Positions 34,001-44,900 of a DNA stretch of 64,000 nucleotides are shown here, piece by piece. This DNA is from Colias croceus (lineage: Eukaryota; Arthropoda; Insecta; Lepidoptera; Pieridae), in contig NC_059544.1 of assembly GCF_905220415.1 (NCBI RefSeq), positions 1,304,501 to 1,368,500 on the forward strand. Reading direction: 5' to 3'. Every line of letters begins with the position of its first letter. The stretch's first letter is position 1. Below the pieces are notes generated by a model. It searched no databases. It was not told the DNA's origin and saw only the letters and a program-made list of their open reading frames with translations. A program made the translations under genes and the position numbers.

Positions 34001-36227
34001 TTGAATTTTAAAGATATATCATAAAAATCTTTTTCTTTTGGCTTTTCTATCACTTTTTTTGGATTGGAGCTACTAGGGCCCGGTTTATTTATGTTTTCAA
34101 TTAGAAGACATGCCAATTAATAAAAATGACCAACAAAAACTGAACCTTTTACTAACAGCTTCATAAAACTGCTCGACAACAGTTGAAATTAAAGGATTTC
34201 CACTAATTGTTTATAATTTTGAAGTCCTTTTATAAAAAAAAAATGTATGGCACTTATCCTGCAAGTAATTTTATAAACTTTAACGTTTTTTTAGCTATTC
34301 AAAAAGGTATAACACTTGCTATTAAATAGGCCAAACATTGACAAAATAACAGTTAAGTAAGCCAAGACGAGTCAAAATTTGGATGGGATTAAAATGGGAC
34401 CAATTCGATCAGAAATAACCTGAATAATAACGTCCTTCAATATTCTGTACGACTTTCCCGGTAACCCTGTATTTGAATTTTAACCTAATTAATATTAATA
34501 ACTTCTTACATGATGAAAAAAAAAACAAATTACGAATTAATCTTTTTATTAAGAAATATCATTTATTTTTATTGAAAGTAAAAAATGGAATAAAGGGTAC
34601 AAAAACTACAATTTATAATTTTAATTATCTTCTTCCTCTTCATCGTCATCTTCTGGCTGCTGGTAAATTTCAAACTGGTCTTCATTATCGTCTTCAACGA
34701 CATTTGCCTTAAGTTCTTCCATGATTTCGGAGTCAAAGGTTCCATCTTCGTTAATGTCGCTCTGATATGGTAGAGCATTGAGACAAGCTTGCCCATTACA
34801 TTGGCCACAAGCTAAAGAGCATTGCAAGCCCGCTTTCCTGCATCCGCATCGCGAACCAAAACCACTCTTGCAGTTGCAGAAAATTGCATTTTCGACCGGA
34901 GGCACCGGTTGACCTGAAATGATGCTGTGACCGCGCGCTCTCCGCCCTCTATCTCAAAAACGGTTCACCGTATAAAAAAATTTTTCAAACAAAATTTGTA
35001 GAGAATTTTCTATTCTACAATATTGATAATAAATACGAATAGCAAAAAACCCATAGGAAATGAGATATTTCCGAAGAAAGCGCGATACAACCGATTTTTG
35101 CGACGGTGAATACATTGACAAGTCGTCGGTGAACGACTTGATATGTCTGTTTTTGTTATGATAAAAATCAAAATAATTAAATTCTATGTAATAATCTGAA
35201 ACGTCGATTCTTATAAAATATAATGCAATGAAAAAAAACAAAAATACAAAAAAAATGGATTTACCAATAAAAAAGTAAACTTCAAAAGGCTGCCCTGTAA
35301 AGTATGCATTTTCGACTTGTCAACCTTTTCACGCCATGCATGCCTTCAAGCCACACCTCAGTGCCCGTCGGAGTGGGGAGCGTGAGGTTTTTTCGTTACG
35401 GAATTTCTGGATTCGGTCCCCGCGCTCAAGGCCCGCGATAGAAGCTAGCTTAAAAAAATATGAAATACTTTTGGTATCCTGTGTATGTTCAAATGAAGGA
35501 GTTGGTGCAGATAAATCATTTAATACTAATAAACTGCTTATTATTCCATTCAATAGTGATGAAAAATCAAAACAAAAAAATTCTTTATAACCAGAATTAT
35601 AGGCTATATGTATAATGGAATTCTGGTAGTAATTTAAATCATTAATCTTTTTAGCGTATCAGCGGAAAGATGGGTAAATGTGGTAGAAGTACGTCCTGGG
35701 CAGCCATTGAAAGACTATCTTATTTCAAAGAAGTCAGAAGGTTACACCATCGTGGCAGCAGAACAGACATCTTCGAGTATACCTCTACAGTCCTTCAAGT
35801 TTCCGAAGAAAACGCTACTTTTGCTGGGGTATGCATATTTATTTCAAGCCATTTAAAAGAATAGAAAATTAAAAAAAAAAGTATCATATTTAAACGTGCT
35901 TATCATTTTCTATAAAAATTTACCTAAAATTCGTCACAATTTCAAGATTTATCTTGCAAAGTTTAGATAGTTCGTTAATATTTTACATAGGTAGGTATTA
36001 ATTTAATGCCACTAAATTATTAATGGCACTGAATGTATGCATTTAATTGAAATTTTACAATTTTTTTATTACCTTTTAGGCACGAAAAAGAAGGTATACC
36101 GTGTGATCTATTGCCGTACATGGACGCGTGTGTAGAGATACCACAACAGGGCGTGGTCCGGTCGCTCAATGTACACGTAACAGCCGCCATCTTTGTTTGG
36201 GAATATTCCAGACAAATTATACTTTAA
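25009..36227 (+). CDS. TARBP1: TARBP1-like tRNA (guanosine-2'-O) methyltransferase
   Basis: Seven coding exons join in phase: 25009-27674, 27753-27809, 27929-28262, 28395-29084, 29562-29713, 35655-35828 and 36080-36227, giving 1406 aa (human TARBP1 is about 1620). Residues 1-1250 are a long helical, Leu/Ile-rich region, as in the ARM-like N-terminus of the family. The last 150 residues form a SPOUT domain: VASLIDKLPNLGGMARTSEV (motif 1 area), DKQFQGL, LLLLGHEKEGIP (motif 2) and CVEIPQQGVVRSLNVHVTAA (motif 3, SAM-binding knot). Family members methylate the ribose of G18 in tRNA D-loops. The start ATG opens a single 2.67-kb exon with no in-frame ATG nearby upstream. Introns are short except intron 5 (5.9 kb), which is filled by nested repeats. 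The gene ends tail to tail with AGK; AATAAA at about 36660 may be its polyadenylation signal. Confidence 0.95.
29868..29925 (+). repeat. Left half of a dispersed repeat split by an insertion
   Basis: The sequence from 'gacgtgtggtacggggactg' to 'gtaaagctattgcgtattgc' matches the start of the intact copy at 13898. The remainder of that repeat resumes only at 35340. Confidence 0.65.
30446..32590 (+). repeat. Satellite array, 16 direct units of 134-148 bp
   Basis: The units begin 'gcagagcatttttagcagat' and contain 'gtgagttcttatcgcgtgca', 'gttgagttctagagttcctg' and 'cctgaaaaaacgacatttga'. Starts lie near 30461, 30609, 30743, 30879, 31025, 31171, 31307, 31441, 31577, 31711, 31859, 31996, 32130, 32268, 32400 and 32547. 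Two length classes differ by an optional 'gatctgccaacttcccg' segment between units. Units differ by only a few bases. Confidence 0.95.
32591..33522 (-). repeat. Satellite array, 7 inverted units
   Basis: The same unit as 30446-32590 runs here in the opposite orientation. The two arrays meet at a tight centre near 32585-32610, where 'gtgagtactcaactgcacgc' faces its own complement. The outer edges are also mirror images: ATGTCCGTGAAC at 30446 and GTTCACGGACAT ending 33522. The whole 3.08 kb is therefore one large, unequal palindrome. Confidence 0.95.
33569..33736 (+). repeat. 168-bp inverted arm, left copy
   Basis: This is the reverse complement of 34905-35072 with few differences. Shared phrases are 'ggaaatatctcatttcctat', 'gagggcggagagcgcgcggt' and 'cacagcatcatttcag'. 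The last is a good splice-acceptor-like end. Only the right copy is followed by an open frame. Confidence 0.85.
33902..34469. mobile_element. Mariner-like MITE, TA-flanked, ~65-bp terminal inverted repeats
   Basis: The left end 'cagggttaccgggaaagtcg' and the right end 'cgactttcccggtaaccctg' are perfect inverted repeats, and the pairing extends to about 65 bp ('gatcgaattggtccca'). TA lies on both sides (33900-33901, 34470-34471). It is 568 bp with no transposase. The CAGGG start with a TA target fits the Tc1/mariner group. Confidence 0.85.
34621..34904 (-). CDS. CXC-like cysteine-rich C-terminal fragment in mobile DNA
   Basis: On the minus strand, a frame that could begin at a splice acceptor (ATTTCAG|GTCAACC, about 34914) encodes PPVENAIFCNCKSGFGSRC, then GCRKAGLQCSLACGQCNGQ, and ends in a long Glu/Asp tail (EDDDEEEEDN). 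The spacing of nine cysteines (CNC...CGCRKAGLQC...C..C...C) resembles the tesmin/TSO1 CXC zinc-binding motif, which I also associate with uncharacterised transposon-borne proteins of arthropods. It lies between the 168-bp inverted arms inside the 5.4-kb insertion. The upstream part of the protein is not visible, so it is a terminal exon or a relic. No ATG start is evident. Confidence 0.5.
34905..35072 (-). repeat. 168-bp inverted arm, right copy
   Basis: This is the partner of 33569-33736. On the minus strand it ends in CATCATTTCAG and runs straight into the Cys-rich frame, so it may carry that frame's intron end. Confidence 0.85.
35340..35455 (+). repeat. Right half of the split dispersed repeat
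   Basis: 'gccttcaagccacacctcag' through 'ccgcgatagaagct' matches the second half of 13898-14062. Confidence 0.65.
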
Positions 36228-36690
36228 ATTTTACATACCTACATAACTGAAATTTGTATAGGCTATCTTATCTGTGCACCAGTGATGTCATGTAATATAG
36301 GTTGAATATTCATTTTATTTATATTTTCTCATGTATAGTCATTTTAAAATATTCTTAATAGAAAATTCTAAATGTTCGAACTACCTACATAGTTTTAAGT
36401 TTCTTACTCTTTGCCTATTGTAAATCGTTTATTTATGTATATAATAATTTTGTACCATTAAAGGTTGTTCTCTATAATCTATATTTCTCTATATATATAT
36501 ATATATCTCTCATTCCTTTATATAATAATGTTCTTACAGACTACCCACTACAACATATCAGATTATGAGAGTATAACATATTAAATTCAAATTCACTTAG
36601 CAGTTTTAAGCATTAAAATGTAACAGACAAACAGACATACTATTTCGACATATTTAATTAAATAAAGTGAAACGAAAAATATATATTTTT
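36228..36690. other. Convergent 3' region between TARBP1 and AGK
   Basis: The two stop codons are 463 bp apart. AATAAA on the plus strand near 36660 and its reverse TTTATT near 36428 and 36315 are candidate poly(A) signals for TARBP1 and AGK respectively. If both are used, the transcripts overlap in antisense. A short (TA)n run lies near 36490. Confidence 0.5.
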
Positions 36691-38375
36691 TTAATATTGT
36701 AATTTAGGTTCATAGAACAGTTTAACAATTTTTGGTAATATAGTCACTTTCATAGGTTTCACATCAAACTCTTCTTTATCTATTTCAAAAACTTCTTCTG
36801 TTTTAGGACTTTCAGGCCACAACTCAATTGTCCTTGCTTCTATAACTTCGTTAATTTTAGATTCGCCTTTTATCCGCCTCCAACCTTCTGACACAAATTC
36901 GGTATAAGAATATTGGTTCCTACCCAATCCTACCGTTAAAGCTGGTAGGATACTCTCAGCCTTAGGCTGAATTTGTAATTCCGTTGTTTTGAAACACAGT
37001 TCGTTAACCATAGAACATTCCGGATTAACAAGTTTAGTTCTATCTGTTTCAGGTGCGGCTTGTGTACTAGGCACAAAAAAGGACCATTTTCGTTTAATTT
37101 CCTGTTTCTTGTACATACAATTACTGCAACCTGCACATGGTGGGGTATATTTTACGACTCCTTTGCACGTCCATGTTAAAGAATCTTTGTAACCGTTAAA
37201 AATGTACGACATGTATTCACGGAATGGTCCGTAGACCCAGTATTTATCGCTTCTGGCTTCTGTGTCTCTAAATGCTCCCCAGTCTATTGATGTCATGGCG
37301 TAAATGGGTCGGCTAGGTGCTTCCTCATCTTGTGCTATAGGCTCTATCTTCATTGCATCCTGCCACATAGTATTTCCTTTGACAATCGCCATACAGGCAG
37401 TTATTAACTGTCTGACTTTTTCCACACCGTTACCTCCAGGGAACAGATAATTTGCAAGGCTGTTTGTTTTGCCCAATGGTAAGATTCCCAGTGGAAACTG
37501 GTTTGCATTGTCATTTCTTCTTAGTAAACCTGTAATAAAATATAAATTATTTTGTAATAGGTTATTTATGATAACGCAATAATTACATTTGCATTTTAAA
37601 TGTAGTGTAACAGATCTATTTCTAATAGGTAAAAAAAGTAATTTAGAAAAAAAATTGTAATAATTTAATTCTGATTTTAATTGCACCAGAAACGTAAATA
37701 AAGTAAAATAACAAACCTGTTATCGTTTCAGATAGTGTACCATCTCCACCGGCAACAATAATAGCTTCTGTACCTTTTAAATTTTCAACTATTTCCTTAG
37801 CACTACCCTCAGAGGTTGTTTGTACAACATCTACTTGAAGACCAGCCAAATGCAGTATTGGTTCACAGTATTTTTCGAAATCCTTTTTCGCCTTTCGTTT
37901 ATTAGCTACAGGATTGAGTACTACTGTAATAAGTGTTGGGTTTCTGTCATATTCTATCATGGCATTACCATATTTTACAGCTTCTTTGCATGCTGCTCGC
38001 ATCAATATGTTTATTCTGTAAAGATTATTATAATATATTAGTGTTAAAACATAATAACGCAGCACTGTGATCTACAGTGTTAACATTTTATAAGTAAATT
38101 TTATTCAGCTTAAGACTGGAGCTCGAAAGATATGATGGAAGGTGATGCAAAAAAGTTTGAGCATTTGCAATGTTGAGGTTATTGCAAAGCAATTCGCCGA
38201 CATCAAAACTCAGTAAGAATATGACTTCGAACTTGTCTTATTTATAAATTATTTCAACTGCTTACTCGTATCGTTCTTTTGCAGTTGCTCCTCCATAATA
38301 AAGAACTATTGCACCGAATACAGATTTCTTCCAATTGTTTCGTATTGTCTTAGCTGCTTTTAAAAATTTCTCCAT
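36691..38375 (-). CDS. AGK: Acylglycerol kinase, mitochondrial (AGK)
   Basis: Three coding exons join in phase: 38375-38266, 38015-37717 and 37529-36691, giving 415 aa (human AGK 422). The N-terminus has basic residues and a hydrophobic stretch SVFGAIVLYYGG (about 18-30) that matches the membrane-anchoring start of AGK. The diacylglycerol-kinase catalytic core follows: TVVLNPVANKRKAKKDFEKY, then IIVAGGDGTLSET (GGDGT at 126-130) and FPLGILPLGKTNSLANYLF. Later phrases AMTSIDWGAFRDTE and KYWVYGPFREY are typical of AGK rather than sphingosine kinase. The enzyme phosphorylates mono- and diacylglycerol in mitochondria; the vertebrate protein is also a TIM22 translocase subunit. The start lies 610 bp from the divergent SWT1 start. 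Confidence in the family is high. Confidence 0.95.
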
Positions 38376-38985
38376 TGTGACTTATTGGGACCAATGTAGT
38401 TATTATATGAAGGTAAGTTTTATTTGTTCTAGTTTAAGCTCCTATAATTTCAACCATCCTCACATAAAACAAGAATTATATGAGAAATTGAGAAAATTAA
38501 ATGAGAATTTATTTTCTGTTTTCTGTCACTTGTGACTTGACAGCGAGCTTGACAGAGCGTGATGGACAGTACCCAGCTGACTAAATACCACAGAACATAA
38601 ATATATGCACAGAACAGAGGATAAATACACTGAAAATAAAGCTGTACATGAAACGACAGACAAAAGATTTTAGTTTTACTTCGTGGGTTACTTTTATTTA
38701 TTTTTTAATTTCTACACCTAAGAAATACATTTTAAATATAAATTTTTAGGTACCTATATAATATAAATATTTTAGATTACGTATACGTTATTGATTGATG
38801 AGTACCACAGATGAGTACCTAGGTACGTAAGAAGATATAAAAAAATAACACATTATTGAGGGTAGCAATTCTAATAGGCCATTTGTCAAAAAACAAATTG
38901 TCTGAAATTGACAAAATAATTTTTAACAGAAACAATTCGCAAGCTGAAAATTTCCAAGTTCTTTAAAATTTCACTTTTGTGAGCA
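38376..38985. promoter_or_regulatory. Bidirectional promoter region, AGK / SWT1
   Basis: The two ATGs face away from each other across 610 bp, so both promoters and 5' UTRs must lie here. I see no TATA box in a clear position and no CpG-rich core. The intervening DNA is AT-rich. Confidence 0.6.
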
Positions 38986-41900
38986 ATGAGCTCTAAAAAG
39001 TCGAATAATGATAAACTTCCTGAAGGTTGGGTTCTATGTTCCTCTAAATCTAATCCAGGCAGAAAGTATTACTTTAATAAAAAAACGGGTAAATCTTCAT
39101 GGACGCAACCTCAGGTGAGATTGTTGTTTTGTAACACTCAATCATAATATTATATCCTGTTTACGGAATATTATTTGATAAATGCTTAATATTGCAGTCC
39201 TCGAGCAGCCCCGATAAGAAAATGACTAAAAAGGAGAAACATAAACTCGCAGAAAGAAAAAAGAAAGAACAAGCCAGTAAAAAATGTTGCAAAAGGAAAA
39301 GTGATGGAGATGCAGATAATTCCATAAAGCGAAAATATCCGGGTAAAAATACAGTATTTAAGTGTCTTCACTTTTATAATTCCTTATTCTATAAACATTG
39401 CTTATTGCTTTGCTTACTATAATTCATTTTGTTTATTGATTGTTATGTGTCAAAATGATATCAACACATGAAAATTTTTTTGCACGTCTTCCTTTTCATG
39501 TTCATGATATAATAACTATTTTTATTAACTTAATACTTTATTTTTAGAACCAAAAGAACAAAGAAGAGAATCAATTTTTCCTAAAAAAGAAATTCCCATT
39601 GAAAAGCCACACACAGCTACAAGCGAGAAACAATCACCACAAAAATGTCATGATAATTCCAATTATTCAAAGAGTACTCCCACCAAAAGCACAGATTCTT
39701 CAAAGAAACTCAAAAAGAATATAGCTAACACAAGGCTTTCCCATCTCAGAGCTAGGTTATCAAAGGAAGCTGAAAATGAAGAAGTTACAAGCCCCTCGCC
39801 ATCCAAAAAGAAGGCTTGTACAAATGAATCTAAGTCCAAGTGTGATAAGAGCCCCACAAATGATTCCAAATTGAATCAATCGCCAAACAATGACAGTCTA
39901 CATTCAATTCCCTCCCCCTCGCAGTTCTTTGCAGCTAATAAAATTATTTCTTCAATGAAAGCGCAGTTGCCCGAAGAGTATTGTAACAAGGATAAACAAA
40001 AGGACACATTTGCTGATATAGAGAAGGGGATATGCAGTCAGACACCAGAATATCCATTTTCCAAACACCCAGCCACTCCACCACAGTTTTCTGAAGCTAG
40101 CAAACTTGTGTCTGCTATTAAGTCGAAGCTTGCGTATAAAGTTTCAACGCCAAAAGACACAAAGACATATACGTCAGCTAAAGACAGGATGGAGGCCCTG
40201 AGAGCTAATTTGAGTTCAGATTTAGAGTCAGACACTTCTTTTAATAAGACAAATGATTCTTTTTTTAACAGTAGTGATCAGATCAGATCGGATAGAAGTT
40301 GTAATTCCGAGGCAATGGACGTTGAGGATTTTAGGGAGGTATGTATAATTATGAATTTAAATCAATCATAGACTATAACATTTGCCATATTTCCTTTATT
40401 ATATACAATGTGTATATGTGTATATTTCACTCGCTGTGCTGTGTGGTTTTACCTCCATTGCTCCGCTCCAGTTGGTCTTAGCATGATGATGTATAACCTT
40501 TCTCGATAAATGGGCTATCTAACACCAAAATAATTATGAGCAGTAGTTCTTGAGATTAGCACATTTAAACAAACAAACAAACTCTTCAGCTTTATAATAT
40601 TAGTTTTTTTGTTTTTTAATTAAATTATTATTTTTACAGGTTAAAGAAAACACACCAATGAGATCACAATCAAATAGAGATGACAGCAATGTGGTTCTTG
40701 TTGTTGACACAAATATATTTATACATGAACTGGATACTATAAAGGATGTGTTGAATTCACATTTAAAAGGTATTTGTTAATTTTATATCTATCTAACACT
40801 GTATTTTTGCAAGTACAAAAGCTTATTTATTCATGACAAAATTGAATGAATAAAAAGGTCTCATTTTGAATAATTCTATATAAATTATTCTGTTTTATAA
40901 ATTTCTTGTTGAATTTTATATACTCAGTATAATTACTAGTTTACTTACCTAGTAAAAAGTTGATTTTAAAATAGCACTTATTACTTAACACAAAAATGCA
41001 GTGCAAAATGAAATGCATTTTTCAACCAATATGTAATTTATATTATTATTTCCTAGGTTATAAAGAACAACCAACATTACTAGTGCCATGGAGGGTCATT
41101 AATGAACTGGACCGTCTCAAAGATAACAATAATGGCAATGGAGCAGTCTGTAAAAGAGCAAAAGCTGCTATGGACTATCTGTATAAGTCGTTGCCGGAAA
41201 ATAACAGAATTAAAGGTACATTTTGATGTTTATTAAAAAAAAATAACTGTGTCTTATAGATTATGTATTTTTAAATTGATATGTTGATTAAACTATAGCA
41301 AAGTAAATGCAAATTTTCAATTAACCCATTGACCACCGATCCCAATGAGACCACGACACAATAGATTTTCTATTGTGTCTGTGATTCCGGGGGCTGAGGG
41401 AATAATTGAAATATGCTGTTATCTGCTTGCCATAAAGACAAACACATATTATGTACTCTATCATATTTGTAACTTTACAAAAGATTTTTATTAAAACTAA
41501 TACAAAATATTTGACACGAAAATACAGTAATATTAATAGACTAAATGTCTAAAGGCGTATTTTATATGTTATAGGACAGTCCCTGCGTGACGCGAATTCT
41601 CACATCTATCCGTGCGAAATTCCAGACGACGAGATATTAAATTGTTCACTGCAACAAGTTGAGCGCGGCAAAAATGTGGTGAGTTATAAAATTTTCAAAA
41701 ATCATGTTCTATGTGGTTACCAAATGTTACTCGTCACCGTTACAAATGTTACACGTCACAATAACGAAATGTTACACGTCACAATAACGAAATGTTACAC
41801 GTCACAATTACGAAATGTTACACGTCACAATTACCAAATGTTGCATGTCACGACTACCAAATGTTAATTGTAGAAGATACCAAATATTACACGTCATAGT

Positions 41901-44900
41901 AACGAAATGTTACATCTTCACAATTACCAAATTTTGCACGTCACAGCTACCAAATGTTTCAGTTTCAGTTTCCAAATAATTGTCAAATGTCATAGTCACC
42001 AAATGATACACGTCACAATAATTGTCAAATGACACGTCACTAGTTTACTATGTGTATTCAATGTATAAAGATTTAGAAACAATAAACAATGCTTTAATTA
42101 TGAATATTTTATTTTATTGATTTTCTTAATTAAATCGTGTATCGCAGCTGCTGGTCACAAACGACAAGAACCTGTGCAACAAGGCGCAGATAAACGGCGT
42201 GCGGCACATGGGCGTGGTCTCTATTGTAGCGCTGCTCGAGCGGCAGCCGCAGCCCGCCGCCGCGGAGCTGCACGCGGCCTTCCTGCGCGTGCGCGACGCC
42301 GTGTACCCGCTGCTGGCCAACATACTGGAGGTAGGCACTCTACTGTGGCCCGCACTGTACTGTGGCGGCCACTGTACTGTAGCGGGCACTATACTGTAGC
42401 AGCCCGCCGCCGCGGAGCTGCACGCGGCTGGCACTGTACTGTGGCTGGCACTGTACTGTGGCGGGCACTGTACTGTGGCGGGCACTCTACTGTAGCGGCC
42501 ACTGTACTGTAGCGGGCACTTTACTGTAGCAGCCCGCCGCCGCGGAGCTGCACGCGGCCGGCACTGAACTGTGGCCGGCACTGTACTGTGACGGGCACTC
42601 TACTGTAGCGGCCACTGTACTGTGGCGGGCACTGTACTGTGACCGGCACTGTACTGTGGCCGGCACTGTACTGTGGCCGGCACTGTACTGTGGCAGGCAC
42701 TGTACTGTGGCAGGCACTGTACTGTGGCAGGCACTGTACTGTGGCGGGCACTGTACTGTGGCGGGCACTGTACTGTGACCGGCACTGTACTGTGACCGGC
42801 ACTGTACTGTGGCCGGCACTGTACTGTGACCGTCACTGTACTGTGGCGGGCACTGTACTGTGGCAGGCACTGTACTGTGGCCGGCACTGTACTGTGACCG
42901 GCACTGTACTGTGGCAGGCACTGTACTGTGGCGGGCACTGTACTGTGGCGGGCACTGTACTGTGACCGGCACTGTACTGTGACCGGCACTGTACTGTGAC
43001 CGGCACTGTACTGTGTCCGGCACTGTACTGTGACCGGCACTGTACTGTGGCGGGCACTGTACTGTGGCAGGCACTGTACTGTGACCGGCACTGTACTGTG
43101 GCGGGCACTGTACTGTGGCAGGCACTGTACTGTGGCAGGCACTGTACTGTGGCAGGCACTGTACAGCGTACTGTGACCGGCACTGTACTGTGGCAGGCAC
43201 TGTACTGTAGCATCCCGCCGCCTGGCCGCTGCTGGCCAACAAATTGGAGGTGGGCACTGTACTGTGGCGGGCACTGTTCCGTAGCGAAAACTACGCCGTA
43301 GGAGACACACGTGACATCATATACTAACTTTCACTGGATCTCAATGTAATTTTAGATAGCTAATTATTATTATTAAAGTTTAAATCAACCCATAAACTGC
43401 ACTTTCCGAAACTATTTTAGTTACGAATAGTACAAATAAAAGTATCTCTTTGTTTAATTAAACCACTGTAACTAATAAAATCATCTCTTTAAACTTTGCG
43501 AATTTATCAAACATCCAATACGCTTGTTTAATTTCAGAACGAAATGCGTGCAAAATACGACAATCTCTGGCAGCACGTGCTATTCAAAGCTCCTCCCTGG
43601 ACGCTAGACGACGTATTACAGTGTCTCCTGAAGCACTGGATAGCGGTGTTCAACGAAGTGTTCCCGAGGATCGAGCAGCTCATCACCGACCTGAGGAGAA
43701 GCCTGATATCGCTGCAGAGTAAAGGTGATGGTGATGATTGTGTAAATAAAGTTTTAATAATAAGTTCGAAAAGTATGACTTTCAAAAATTAATAAATAAT
43801 CAATAAAATACTCGAATAAACATTTTTCTTTCTTTCAGACCCAAAAACTATCACGCAATCAGAAGTGACAACTTTCAAAGAACTATGCATAGACGTAGCT
43901 CGTCGTTGCCAAATCATTCCCGAATACATGCAACTGGCCAAGACATGTGTGGAGCGATTGTTGCGCGACAGTTGCGAAGAGGACAACACAGATGCTGTTG
44001 TTGATGTGTTTGAAGACGTTTGGACTGTTTGTTCGAGTTATTGGTGAGTTCTTGTAGTACACGGTAGTAGTTGTAACTTGTTAATACAAGTAAAAAGGTT
44101 GTTTAACAGTTAGAAGGATGTGTGGAACGGCTGTTGCGAGGAAAGCAACACTGACGCTGTAGTCGCGTTCGAGTAATAGGTGTGTTCGAATTATTGGTGA
44201 GTTCTTGTAGCATTGACTCGGGACGGGACAAAACTGACAAATGAATTATTGTATATCAAAAAATATATTTTCCTACCTAAAAAAAGAAATACGGTAAAAA
44301 AAGACCTCCGTCATTTATCGCAAACTATTTTTTTAGTTTAGTAAAAAAACTAATAATCATTACTTACACATAATACCGCCTAATAATATTTGACCGCCTC
44401 CTTGGTACAGTGGTTGACGCGTGAGCGTAACACCGAGGGGTCCTGGGTTCGATTCCCGGTGGAGACGCAGAAAAAAAATGTCTAGGTCTGGCAGGACACA
44501 GAAGGCTGATCACCTACTTGTCCCTAAAGAAAATCGATCAGTGAAACAGATGAATAATGCATCTGCCCCTTACCCCACTAGGGGACATGGGACTTCACTT
44601 ACTTCACTTCACACATAATTAATTTTATTTTGATTTTATTATTCTAGTGCTAAACTGGCGACATCGGTGGGCGTGACCCACAACATAGAGGACAAGATAC
44701 CAGGCGAGGAATGTTTGCAAACACTCACGTCGAAATGGAGTCTCTTCGCTGGCAACATTGACGCGATCGCACACGCTATTTATGGGTAACTAGCTTTCCG
44801 CCTGCGGCTTTGCCCGCGTTTTCAAAGAAAAACCCGCATAGTTCCCGTTCCCGTGGGATTTCCTGTATAAAACCTAGCCTATGTTGCTCAGTGAAGATGC

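Larger units (their letters stand above)
29942..35335. mobile_element. Composite 5.4-kb insertion in TARBP1 intron 5
   Basis: The ends are imperfect inverted repeats of about 24 bp: left 'ggcgtgaataggttgataac' and right (reverse complement) 'ggcgtgaaaaggttgacaag'. The insertion splits a dispersed repeat whose halves flank it (29868-29925 and 35340-35455). Inside are a palindromic satellite (30446-33522), two 168-bp inverted arms (33569-33736 and 34905-35072), a mariner-like MITE (33902-34469) and a minus-strand Cys-rich frame (34621-34904). I recognise no transposase. The superfamily is unassigned, and about 20 extra bases left of the left terminus leave the exact boundary uncertain. Confidence 0.6.

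Noticed and set aside
42117..43310. Long open frames on both strands (up to about 256 codons) with Cys/Tyr-rich repeats
   Set aside because: They are the translation of a stop-free 17-bp minisatellite inside an SWT1 intron. All frames on both strands are open for the same reason.
44398..44470. Functional tRNA gene
   Set aside because: Only the box A and box B regions are tRNA-like. The body and ACTTC tail show that it is a SINE.
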